From NCBI GenBank assembly GCA_013361095.1, contig JAATWA010000001.1:1096001-1160000 (forward strand): 64,000 nt of DNA, given 5' to 3'. Below, one piece after another: positions 6,610 to 15,658 of this stretch. The DNA is from Pseudanabaena biceps. GTDB taxonomy: Bacteria > Cyanobacteriota > Cyanobacteriia > Pseudanabaenales > Pseudanabaenaceae. Both the position numbers and the translations under genes were made by a program. The first letter of the stretch is position 1. Each line of letters begins with the position of its first letter. The notes beneath the pieces are model-generated. The model was not told the DNA's origin. It saw nothing but the letters and a program-made list of their open reading frames with translations, and made no database searches.

Positions 6610-6985
6610 CTATTCATCTTGCCTCAATAAAATAAATTCTTTCCCATTGCAGAGGCTAAAAAATTTAGTCCTCAGATCTGGATGAATCGCATAGCTAAAA
6701 ATCTGTTCAAGATTATCTCCCGATGTCATCGTTTCTGTGGGAGCTTTTGCATCTAAAACCCAAGCATAACTATCTTCAATTTTGAAGAGATAATCAGGAA
6801 CCAAATTAACAGGACATTTTTTAGAACCAATTTTCAAAATAAGGATGCTGAAGTGTTTTACTGCGGACAACCTGTGTGTTTTTGTAACCAAGCCTATGAA
6901 TAATAGGCAAAATCAAGACTTCCCTCACGCTATCTTCCTTGAAGTCAGGTGAGTATAATTGTTGAAAATCAAAGTCTTGAAGCAT
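6610..6985 (-). pseudogene. HsdR N-terminal-type restriction protein, frameshifted
   Basis: Remnant of a type I restriction HsdR-N-like protein. The first 49 codons from the ATG at 6985 read MLQDFDFQQLYSPDFKEDSV ... RSKTLQHPY. The match then moves to another frame at about 6835-6840 (one extra T in tattttg), continuing LKIGSKKCPVNLVPDYL and AWVLDAKAPTETMTSGDNLE to a stop at 6610. The nuclease signature PDYL...DAKAP (the PD-(D/E)xK site) is in the second part. Homologues continue past CNGKEF, so the 3' end is probably also truncated. Confidence 0.7.
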
Positions 6986-7026
6986 TTTGCTGGTTAGTCA
7001 AACACAATTATTATTTTGGCTTGATT

Positions 7027-7368
7027 TTAGCAAATATCGTTTGGCATCTCCACACTACCCGTCTTAGTCGGCTTCTTTGTCTCAAAAATCACCCCAGCCG
7101 TACTTTTCACATCCTTGTCATTGTGGATTACCAGATCACTATTCTCTTTGACATTAATAAAATACTTATCCTCGTAATAAGTCTTCGTCAAAAAATTCGT
7201 AAGCAGCCCCTTGTTAAACTCCTCTGATTTTGACTCATCACTGAGATCCACCAACTTAATCAAGTTAGCCTTAAACATCTCAACCCGATCGCGATCTGGC
7301 TTCACCCTCACATAAGCCCGATTGACACTATTTAAAGCTTGCTGCAAATCTAACTGATCATTGATCAT
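7027..7368 (-). pseudogene. N-terminal stub of an Eco57I-type restriction-modification enzyme
   Basis: 113 residues beginning MINDQLDLQQALNSVNRAYV and continuing ESKSEEFNKGLLTNFLTKTY, NENSD-type LVIHNDKDVKSTAGVIFETK, KPTKTGSVEMPN. This is the start of Eco57I-like single-chain restriction-modification proteins, usually over 1000 residues, in which DLVIHN and FETKKP form the nuclease site. After EMPN the sequence diverges and stops. The matching C-terminal tails are R7 and R1-R6 some 2-7 kb downstream on the same strand. The gene has been cut up and its middle is missing. Confidence 0.72.
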
Positions 7369-7441
7369 GGTTGACTCCTTACGTCACCCTCTATAATATT
7401 GCTAACCCAAAATTAACTAAAATAACCCTAAACCACAAATA

Positions 7442-9085
7442 ATGCGCGTCTTACTAGTTTATCCGTTATTTCCCAAAAGCTTTTGGTCGTTTGAGAAAAC
7501 ACTAGAATTAGTTGGTTATAAGGCTCAGCTCCCACCTCTGGGCATGGTTACGGTTGCCGCGATCTTGCCGCAGACGTGGGAATTTAAGTTAGTCGATCGC
7601 AATGTCCGTGATATCACCGAAGCCGAATGGGAATGGGCGGAAGTAGTGATCCTCTCAGCGATGATCGTCCAAAAGGAAGATTTCTTAGCGCAAATCCAAG
7701 AAGCCAAGAAACGCGGCAAACTAGTTGCAGTTGGAGGGCCATACCCCACGGCTCTACCTGAAGAAGCGAAGGTTTCAGGAGCAGACTTCTTAATTCTGGA
7801 TGAAGGCGAAATTACACTGCCGATGTTTGTGGAAGCCATCGAAAGAGGCGATCGCAGTGGCATTCTGCGATCCAATGGCGAAAAACCTGCGGTTACGGAT
7901 ACACCCATCCCCCGCTTTGATCTATTAGAAATGAACCGTTATGCCGAAATGTCGGTACAGTTTTCTCGCGGTTGCCCCTTCCAGTGCGAATTTTGCGACA
8001 TCATCGTTCTCTATGGACGTAAGCCCCGCACCAAAACACCTGCTCAGATTCTTGCCGAGTTGCAATGCCTTTACGATCTCGGTTGGAGACGTAGTATTTT
8101 CATGGTCGATGACAACTTCATCGGCAACAAGCGCAATGTGAAGGTGATGTTGCAAGAACTAAAGCCTTGGATGAAGGAGCGTAATTATCCTTTCTCCTTT
8201 GCTACCGAAGCCTCAGTCGATCTTGCCCAAGATCCCGAAATGATGCAAATGATGGTGGAATGCAACTTCGGCTCCGTCTTCCTCGGCATCGAAACCCCTG
8301 ACACCGATAGTTTAGCGCTCACCAAAAAGTTTCAAAACAACCGCGATCCGCTTTCCGATTCAGTGATTAATATTGCTAAGGCAGGGATTCGGGTCATGGC
8401 TGGGTTCATCATCGGCTTTGATGGTGAAAAGAAAGGAGCAGGCGATCGCATTGTCCAATTTGTCGAACAAACAGCCGTCCCCACCGCCCTATTCAGTATG
8501 CTGCAAGCCCTACCTGATACGGGGCTATGGCATCGCCTGAATAAAGAAGGACGCATGATTAAGCAAAACAGCAATGGTCATCAAGCCACCTTGATGAACT
8601 TCATGCCCACCCGTCCGCTAGAAGATATTGCCACTGAGTATGTTCATGCCTTCTGGACTCTTTACGATCCATTAGTCTTTCTCAATCGCACCTACCGCCA
8701 CTTCGTAATTCTCGGCGAGTCGCAATATAAGCGGATTAAGCGCGAGAAAACCGACGCTAAAAAGAGAACTGATTGGACTGCAATTAAAGCTCTCCTAATC
8801 CTCTGCTGGCGACAAGGTTTTGTTCGCAAAACCCGTTTCCAATTTTGGATTAATTTGTTTGACTTAATGAAGCGTTATCCCAATGTTGTCACCAGCTATC
8901 TATCTGTCTGCGCTCAAGGCGAGCATTTCCTAGAATATCGCTCCATTGTCCGCGAACAAATAGAAGCGCAGTTGGCAGATTATCTCGCCAATCCGCCTAT
9001 CCTTCAACCCAAGATTCAGGTTGTAGAAAGCAAGCCAGATTTGCAAGAAGTTAATGGCGATCGCGCTCTTGATCTAGCAAGCTAA
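7442..9085 (+). CDS. B12-binding radical SAM protein (DUF4070 type)
   Basis: A 547-residue radical SAM enzyme. Residues 1-150 form a cobalamin-binding-like Rossmann domain (MRVLLVYPLFPKSFW at the start, VAVGGPYPTALPEEA near 95). FSRGCPFQCEFCD contains the CxxxCxxC cluster ligands Cys178, Cys182 and Cys185. GVIRVMAGFIIGFDGE-like and FSMLQALPDTGLWHRL segments follow, then a C-terminal DUF4070 region. Relatives include HpnP (hopanoid C2-methylase) and BchE-like enzymes, so a methylation or cyclisation of a lipid or pigment is plausible; the substrate cannot be told. ATG at 7442 is the natural start. A strong terminator follows at once. Confidence 0.85.
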   Translation: MRVLLVYPLFPKSFWSFEKTLELVGYKAQLPPLGMVTVAAILPQTWEFKLVDRNVRDITEAEWEWAEVVILSAMIVQKEDFLAQIQEAKKRGKLVAVGGPYPTALPEEAKVSGADFLILDEGEITLPMFVEAIERGDRSGILRSNGEKPAVTDTPIPRFDLLEMNRYAEMSVQFSRGCPFQCEFCDIIVLYGRKPRTKTPAQILAELQCLYDLGWRRSIFMVDDNFIGNKRNVKVMLQELKPWMKERNYPFSFATEASVDLAQDPEMMQMMVECNFGSVFLGIETPDTDSLALTKKFQNNRDPLSDSVINIAKAGIRVMAGFIIGFDGEKKGAGDRIVQFVEQTAVPTALFSMLQALPDTGLWHRLNKEGRMIKQNSNGHQATLMNFMPTRPLEDIATEYVHAFWTLYDPLVFLNRTYRHFVILGESQYKRIKREKTDAKKRTDWTAIKALLILCWRQGFVRKTRFQFWINLFDLMKRYPNVVTSYLSVCAQGEHFLEYRSIVREQIEAQLADYLANPPILQPKIQVVESKPDLQEVNGDRALDLAS

Positions 9086-9132
9086 AAGACAAAAAAAAGG
9101 TGGTGCAATGCACCACCTTTTTTTTGTCTTTT
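9084..9132. terminator. Bidirectional hairpin terminator
   Basis: Perfect inverted repeat aaaagacaaaaaaaaggtgg / mirrored arm around the loop caatg, with T-rich and A-rich outer ends on both strands. It separates the radical SAM gene from the convergent reductase gene. Confidence 0.85.
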
Positions 9133-9150
9133 AGCGCAAAGCGCTTAAAC

Positions 9151-9678
9151 CTAAAGCAAACAATTATAAGTAAGCTGCACTAACCCCGTGTCAAAAGTTT
9201 GGCTATCTGCCAACTTTAAGTTCAAAGTGGGCAAAGGTGCAGAAAAGAGCGCCAGCCCTTCACCCAAAACAATCGGATGAATTGACAAAATCAACTTATC
9301 GATTAACTTATTTTCTAAACAAGTCTTAGCGATCTCCGCTCCACCCACTAGCCAAATATCCTTACCACTTTGTAACTTTAAATCTTTAACAAAGCTGACT
9401 AGATCGCCAGAAATAAAAGTCACATTTTCATCGCGATCGCATTTACGATCGCATTTAATAGTCTGCGAAAATACAAAACCCAACTTCTCAGGATAAGGAT
9501 AATCGCCCCATGATTGGATCTGCTCATAGGTCTTGCGCCCCATTATCAAGCGATCGCAAGTCGAATAAAAATCCTCATAGCCATAGTCTTGATCTGTAAA
9601 TAACCAGTCTACTGCCCCAGAGCTACGAGCAACATAACCATCCAAGCTAGTTGCAATATATAAAATTAGTTGACTCAT
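9151..9678 (-). CDS. Dihydrofolate reductase-family protein (RibD C-terminal domain)
   Basis: A 175-residue RibD-C/DHFR-like reductase. Start set at ATG 9678 (MSQLILYIATSLDGYVARSS), since the preceding 32 codons have no family counterpart. Typical motifs: TSLDGYVA near the N-terminus, MGRKTYEQIQSWG (NADPH-binding region), WLVGGAEIAKTCLENKLIDK and HPIVLGEGLALF toward the end. Family members reduce pteridine- or pyrimidine-like compounds with NADPH; many are uncharacterised. It is convergent with the radical SAM gene and divergent from atpD. Confidence 0.82.
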   Translation of the reverse strand: MSQLILYIATSLDGYVARSSGAVDWLFTDQDYGYEDFYSTCDRLIMGRKTYEQIQSWGDYPYPEKLGFVFSQTIKCDRKCDRDENVTFISGDLVSFVKDLKLQSGKDIWLVGGAEIAKTCLENKLIDKLILSIHPIVLGEGLALFSAPLPTLNLKLADSQTFDTGLVQLTYNCLL

Positions 9679-9794
9679 ATTCAGAAAATCTAATTGTTTT
9701 CGGGAAACCAGCGATCTCTTGATCGCCATTAAATGATATTTTGAGACACAGTTATCTTTAATATGCGATCGCAAAAAAAGTTAGACTTATATAG

Positions 9795-11318
<1,524 letters not shown>

Positions 11319-11321
11319 ATC

Positions 11322-11726
11322 ATGACCCTAACTGTAAAAGTCATTGCCCCAGATCAAACGATTTTGGATACTGTCGCAGAGGAAGTGATCTTGCCTAGTT
11401 CTACAGGGCAACTTGGTATTTTGACCGATCACGCTCCTCTAATTTCAGCACTCGAAACAGGCGTATTGCGTTTTCGTAAAGATAAGGCTTGGGCTGCGAT
11501 CGCTTTAACAGGTGGTTTTGCCGAAGTCGAAGAAAACGAAATCACTGTTCTGGTTCGTAGTGGTGAATTGGGCAGCACGATCAATCCTGAAGAGGCTCGC
11601 AAAAAGCTGGAACAAGCTGAGCAAACTTTGGCTGGTATTAAGGCTGAAGACAAGCAAGGCAAAATTCAAGCTGAGCAAGCCTTGCGGATGGCTCGCGCCA
11701 GAGTGCAAGCTACAACTGCTATTTAG
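11322..11726 (+). CDS. atpC: ATP synthase F1 subunit epsilon
   Basis: 134-residue epsilon subunit (atpE in older cyanobacterial naming), part of the rotor stalk and a regulator of ATP hydrolysis. N-terminal beta sandwich with LTVKVIAPDQTILDTVAEEV and the motif GQLGILTDHAPLISALETGV; C-terminal helical hairpin EEARKKLEQAEQTLAGIKAE. Separated from atpD by 3 nt and clearly co-transcribed. Two consecutive hairpins follow the stop. Confidence 0.96.
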   Translation: MTLTVKVIAPDQTILDTVAEEVILPSSTGQLGILTDHAPLISALETGVLRFRKDKAWAAIALTGGFAEVEENEITVLVRSGELGSTINPEEARKKLEQAEQTLAGIKAEDKQGKIQAEQALRMARARVQATTAI

Positions 11727-11755
11727 ATAAAAATTTTGCAAAGCAAAATTTTTAT
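11727..11755. terminator. Hairpin downstream of atpC
   Basis: Inverted repeat ataaaaattttgc / gcaaaatttttat with loop aaa starting one base after the atpC stop. Low GC, so a weak terminator on its own or a 3'-end stabiliser. Confidence 0.6.
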
Positions 11756-11757
11756 TA

Positions 11758-11800
11758 ACAACAAAGAAGCGATCGCCATAGGCGATCGCTTCTTTGTTGT
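11758..11800. terminator. Second hairpin containing HIP1 sites, atp operon end
   Basis: Perfect 20-bp arms (acaacaaagaagcgatcgcc and its complement) around ata, each arm holding a HIP1 octamer. With the preceding hairpin it likely ends the atp transcript. Confidence 0.7.
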
Positions 11801-11951
11801 TTGTTTGAGATTCCCAGAATCAAAGAAAAGAAATATCAGGGGTGAAACTGAAGCAAAAGGATTTGGACAGGAAGAATGAGATCATCTAGTTTTGGATAGG
11901 TTCACACGCTGAATATGACAATATTCTGAGAAGGAAATAATATTCAATAGT

Positions 11952-11978
11952 GAGAGGCGGCACTTCGCGCCGCCTCTC
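11952..11978. terminator. Hairpin at the 3' end of the sigma factor gene
   Basis: Inverted repeat gagaggcggc / gccgcctctc just beyond the sigma factor stop. It lies between the convergent atp operon and the sigma gene. Confidence 0.65.
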
Positions 11979-11985
11979 ATAGTTT

Positions 11986-13176
11986 TTATTCAATGGGTGT
12001 AGCCAAAATCTTTTTGAGGGCAATTAAGCCTTTTTTAAGCTGTCGTGAAACCGTGACAGCACTAATCCCCAGAGTCTCGGCTACTTCGCGATGGGTAAAT
12101 TCTTTTAAAAATACAAACTCTACTACTTCACGGGTGCGATCTTCTAATAGATCGAGAGCTTGCTGTAAACGCAGATTATCTTCTTGGGCCAGTTGAAAAC
12201 TTTGATATTTTTGATCAGTGACGAGATCGCCAAGGGAAGTTGAGTTATCTTCGCTTTGATCGATTGGAGTATCGAGACTAATAGGCGATCGGTTTTGACA
12301 AGCTAGTTTAATGTCATACCATTCATGCACGGTAATACTCAGATGCTCCGCCACCTCATGACTTGATGGCTCGCGCCCAATTTCAGTACGCCTATTGCGA
12401 ATAAACTTACAGCCTTGGTTGTAAGTTGCCAGCCATGCGCGAGGCATCCTCACCGTGGGGCTTTTGTCACGGAGATAATGCTGGATTTCGCCTTTAATAT
12501 AAGGCACGGCAAAGGAGCTAAAGGCATTACCTTTGCTGACATCAAAACGCTCGATCGCATTGATCAATCCAATTGAACCAACCTGCATCAAGTCTTCAAA
12601 ACTTTCTTGGCATTGATTTTTCCAGTGGTAGGCTTCGCGGCGGACTAAACCGATATTTAGGTTAACTAATTTATTACGCAGCCTCACCGTAGGACTAGCG
12701 CGATAGGCTTGCAAAATTTCTAGAGTTTCTTGCTTGCGGGAGATGGTTGTTTGCGGATCGACCTCTTCATTTGCAGTAGGTTCATTGCGGCTATCAAGAT
12801 ATTGTCTTTGCAAAAAGCTTTCAAGATGCTGATTGATCTGCGATCGCGCAAATTCCAAAAAGCTACAATTTAGATCAGGGCTGTAATGAGTTAGAGCTTT
12901 TTTTAATCCTTGCTTACCGATTTCTAACAATTCATTATCACTTGATCGTCTTTCTGCGGTTCTGCGATTAGAGACACGGCGCTCGCCTGTTTCTGGGTCA
13001 TTGTTATTCCATGTCTGACTGAGTAGAGAAATGGGAAGAGAAGTAATTGCTTCTCTAATTAATCCCATATGAATTTCTATAATCTTCTGCTGTACAAAAT
13101 CCGATGGACAAATTTTATATTCATCTAAGAGTGCCACTAAATTTTCATTAGTTAGATTCTCTTTATCTAATGGCAT
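11986..13176 (-). CDS. Sigma-70 family factor, SigF-like (group 3)
   Basis: 396-residue alternative sigma factor. Residues about 155-255 form region 2 (NIGLVRREAYHW, EDLMQVGSIGLINAIERFD, FAVPYIKGEIQHYLRDK). Region 3 follows (GREPSSHEVAEHLSI), and region 4 ends the protein with EFTHREVAETLGISAVTVSR as helix-turn-helix. This fits SigF-like factors, which in Synechocystis control type IV pilus and surface genes. The first 130 residues look like a second, degenerate region 2 separated by a charged linker (GERRVSNRRTAERRSSDNE). Single gene; a hairpin lies at its end. The pilin genes in the window are possible targets, by analogy only. Confidence 0.82.
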   Translation of the reverse strand: MPLDKENLTNENLVALLDEYKICPSDFVQQKIIEIHMGLIREAITSLPISLLSQTWNNNDPETGERRVSNRRTAERRSSDNELLEIGKQGLKKALTHYSPDLNCSFLEFARSQINQHLESFLQRQYLDSRNEPTANEEVDPQTTISRKQETLEILQAYRASPTVRLRNKLVNLNIGLVRREAYHWKNQCQESFEDLMQVGSIGLINAIERFDVSKGNAFSSFAVPYIKGEIQHYLRDKSPTVRMPRAWLATYNQGCKFIRNRRTEIGREPSSHEVAEHLSITVHEWYDIKLACQNRSPISLDTPIDQSEDNSTSLGDLVTDQKYQSFQLAQEDNLRLQQALDLLEDRTREVVEFVFLKEFTHREVAETLGISAVTVSRQLKKGLIALKKILATPIE

Positions 13177-13371
13177 AGGACAAACATCCGCAATAATCCA
13201 AGCAGCGAGAAAATATGTCTAATACTTTATAGAAAAACCCTGTGGACATCTGCCTGATACCAATAGTTGTCAATTACACATAGATCTTGATATTTTCTTC
13301 TGTCTCAGCCCCTCAAATTATAGCGTTAACTATTATTTATCGCTATTAGGGAAATTTTTAAATATTATCTC

Positions 13372-13412
13372 CATAAGCTGATTTGTCCGCTTTGCGGACA
13401 AATCAGCTTATG
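13372..13412. terminator. Bidirectional-looking hairpin after moeA
   Basis: Perfect palindrome cataagctgatttgtccgc / complement with loop ttt, located between the end of moeA and the start of the sigma gene (13177-13447 holds nothing else recognisable). Confidence 0.75.
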
Positions 13413-13447
13413 GGTATTTTGCTAATTATTGGCGCAAAGTAACGCCT

Positions 13448-14677
13448 TTAGCCATTAAGAAACATGACGATCGCTTCATCACCAGCAGATACATAGGTTT
13501 GATTTACTCGCATTACGGCAGTAGCATTAGCGCCGATCGCACTAATAAAATTTCCTGAGCTGTAGTCTGAGACAGGCTGAAAAACTGGATTACCTTTTTC
13601 ATAGGTTAACTTTCCCCACAGATAAGTTTCCCGTCGTCCCTGTGCGTGTAAGTCCTGTGTCGTCGTCGCCTTGATAAATTGGGGATACCAATAGGTTGAA
13701 TTTGCGCCATTTAATTTGGCGATCGCCCCACGAATAAAGCGCCAAAAACTCATCATTGAGGAAACTGGATTTCCGGGGACTCCGAAATAAAGGACTTTGC
13801 CCAGACTTGCCACCGTTAGAGGTTTCCCTGGTTTGATCGCCACTGAGCGCACATAAATTTCTGCACCTAGTTTTTCGAGCAGCCCATCTATATAGTCATA
13901 GTCACCAACCGACACGCCACCTGTAGAAATGACCATATCTGTCGAAGCGATCGCCTGTTGCATCACTTTTTCAAGGGACTCCAGATCATCAGGAATAGCC
14001 CCAAAGGGAATCGCGATCGCACCTGCTTGGGTGATTAGTGCTGATAGGGCATGGATATTGGAGTCAATAATTTGTCCTGCCTGAAGTGGTTGTGAACTAT
14101 CAAGGTTTACTAGCTCGTTACCTGTAGAAATAATCGCAATTTTGGGTTGTCGATAAGCTCTCACCTGTGGACATCTTGCTGCGGCTAAAGCGCCGATTTC
14201 CGTGGCAGTGATTCTTGTGCCTGAGTCAACTAAGGTTGTGCCAGCCTGAATATATTGACCTTTGTGGCGCACATATTCGCCGTGAGTCGGCTTAGTTTTT
14301 AAATATAAAAAATTATCGATAGGTTCTACATCTTCTTGCATAATCACGGTGTCTGCGCCATTAGGGAGCATTCCGCCTGTAAAAATTCGTATACATTCAC
14401 CAGTAGCTAGGGAGCGCGATCTAGAAATTCCTGCGGAAATTTCATCGGGCGCGATCGCGAGTTTTAATTCGGGCAAATCTTCTAAGTCTGCATACCGTAA
14501 TGCATAACCATCCATTGCCGAGTTGTCCCAATGGGGAAAGTCCAATTTGCTGCTGACATCCTCTGCCAGAACTCTGGCGATCGCTTGAGATAAGGGCAAA
14601 AGTTCACTATCGATTGCAGGGTCGAAAGGTTTGACCAAATCTAAAATTATTTTTTCGACTTCCGAGACTGACAACAT
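13448..14677 (-). CDS. moeA: Molybdopterin molybdenumtransferase
   Basis: MoeA inserts molybdate into adenylylated molybdopterin in the last step of molybdenum cofactor synthesis. The start is taken as ATG 14677 (MLSVSEVEKIILDLVKPFDP), 409 residues, the normal family length; the upstream ATG would add 26 residues over the hairpin between moeA and trmD. Conserved motifs: DFPHWDNSAMDGYALR near residue 55, FTGGMLPNGADTVIMQEDVE near 110, IISTGNEL, VISTGGVSVGDYDYI near 235 and FGVPGNPVSSMMSF. It is divergent from trmD; a GC-rich hairpin (ggcagcgctacgcgctgtcc) lies between them. Confidence 0.95.
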   Translation of the reverse strand: MLSVSEVEKIILDLVKPFDPAIDSELLPLSQAIARVLAEDVSSKLDFPHWDNSAMDGYALRYADLEDLPELKLAIAPDEISAGISRSRSLATGECIRIFTGGMLPNGADTVIMQEDVEPIDNFLYLKTKPTHGEYVRHKGQYIQAGTTLVDSGTRITATEIGALAAARCPQVRAYRQPKIAIISTGNELVNLDSSQPLQAGQIIDSNIHALSALITQAGAIAIPFGAIPDDLESLEKVMQQAIASTDMVISTGGVSVGDYDYIDGLLEKLGAEIYVRSVAIKPGKPLTVASLGKVLYFGVPGNPVSSMMSFWRFIRGAIAKLNGANSTYWYPQFIKATTTQDLHAQGRRETYLWGKLTYEKGNPVFQPVSDYSSGNFISAIGANATAVMRVNQTYVSAGDEAIVMFLNG

Positions 14678-14735
14678 CGCTACATTACAGGTAGAGGACA
14701 GCGCGTAGCGCTGCCCTCTACTATAGAATTTATTT

Positions 14736-15404
14736 ATGCGTATAGATATTGTCACTCTGTTTCCTGAATTTTTTACCTCGCCGTTGCAAACTAGTCTGCT
14801 GGGTAAAGCGATCGCTAATCAAATTGCCGATGTATACCTGACAAATCCGAGAGACTTCACGACCGACAAACACCATCGCGTTGACGATGAACCCTATGGC
14901 GGCGGCGTGGGTATGTTGATGAAGCCCGATCCAATTTTTGCGGCGGTGGAGTCATTGCCAATTTTGCCTAAGCGCGAAATTATCTACTTGACTCCGCAAG
15001 GTGAGCCAATGAGACAAGATATGTTTAAGGAACTCGCTAATTTCGATCAGCTAGTTCTCATTTGCGGCAGCTATGAAGGAGTTGATGAACGGGTATGTGA
15101 ACACTTGGTAACTCGCGAAGTTTCCCTCGGTGATTTTGTGCTGACCTGCGGCGAGATTCCTGCCTTGGCGCTAATTAATGGAGTGGTGCGCTTGCGTCCT
15201 GGCACAGTTGGGAAGGAAGATTCTCTTAAATTTGAAAGTTTTGAAGATGGATTATTGGATTATCCACAATATACAAGACCACCTATTTTTCGTGGTTGGG
15301 AAGTTCCCGAAGTATTGCGATCGGGCAATCATAAGTTAATTGCCGAATGGAGAAAAGAACAACAAATTTTACGCACTAAACAACGTCGTCCAGATTTACT
15401 ATAG
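14736..15404 (+). CDS. trmD: tRNA (guanine37-N1)-methyltransferase
   Basis: 222-residue TrmD, which methylates G37 of tRNAs reading CUN, CCN and CGG codons and prevents frameshifting. The N-terminus MRIDIVTLFPEFF, the central DEPYGGGVGMLMKPDPIF, and the knot region LICGSYEGVDERVCEHLVTR with GDFVLTCGEIPALALI and LDYPQYTRPPIFRGWEVPEV are all present. Length is normal. It stands alone, divergent from moeA. Confidence 0.97.
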   Translation: MRIDIVTLFPEFFTSPLQTSLLGKAIANQIADVYLTNPRDFTTDKHHRVDDEPYGGGVGMLMKPDPIFAAVESLPILPKREIIYLTPQGEPMRQDMFKELANFDQLVLICGSYEGVDERVCEHLVTREVSLGDFVLTCGEIPALALINGVVRLRPGTVGKEDSLKFESFEDGLLDYPQYTRPPIFRGWEVPEVLRSGNHKLIAEWRKEQQILRTKQRRPDLL

Positions 15405-15553
15405 GCTTAGACAGCCAATAAAAACCAAGCGAGATTTGTTATCTATGGCAACCTGTCAACAAATGTGACAGATTAACCACTAGCTTTAAAGGCAGAAGAT
15501 AACTCTAATTTTTTACAAGCATGGCAACTCAAAAGCACAAAGCGATCGTGTCA

Positions 15554-15651
15554 GGCACTGGTCAGTTAATGAGGGATGGGTACTGAAACGCCCATTTCAT
15601 GCCGACAAAAAAGATGGAAATACGTCGATCACGCTTTAGCTGACCAGTGCC
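15554..15651. repeat. Widely spaced inverted repeat between trmD and a kinase gene
   Basis: Arms ggcactggtcagttaa (15554-15569) and ttagctgaccagtgcc (15636-15651), 15 of 16 matching, enclose 66 bases. The right arm ends a few bases from the kinase stop codon. It could be a small decayed mobile element or a folded 3' end; no gene is visible in 15405-15658. Confidence 0.5.
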
Positions 15652-15658
15652 ACAACTC

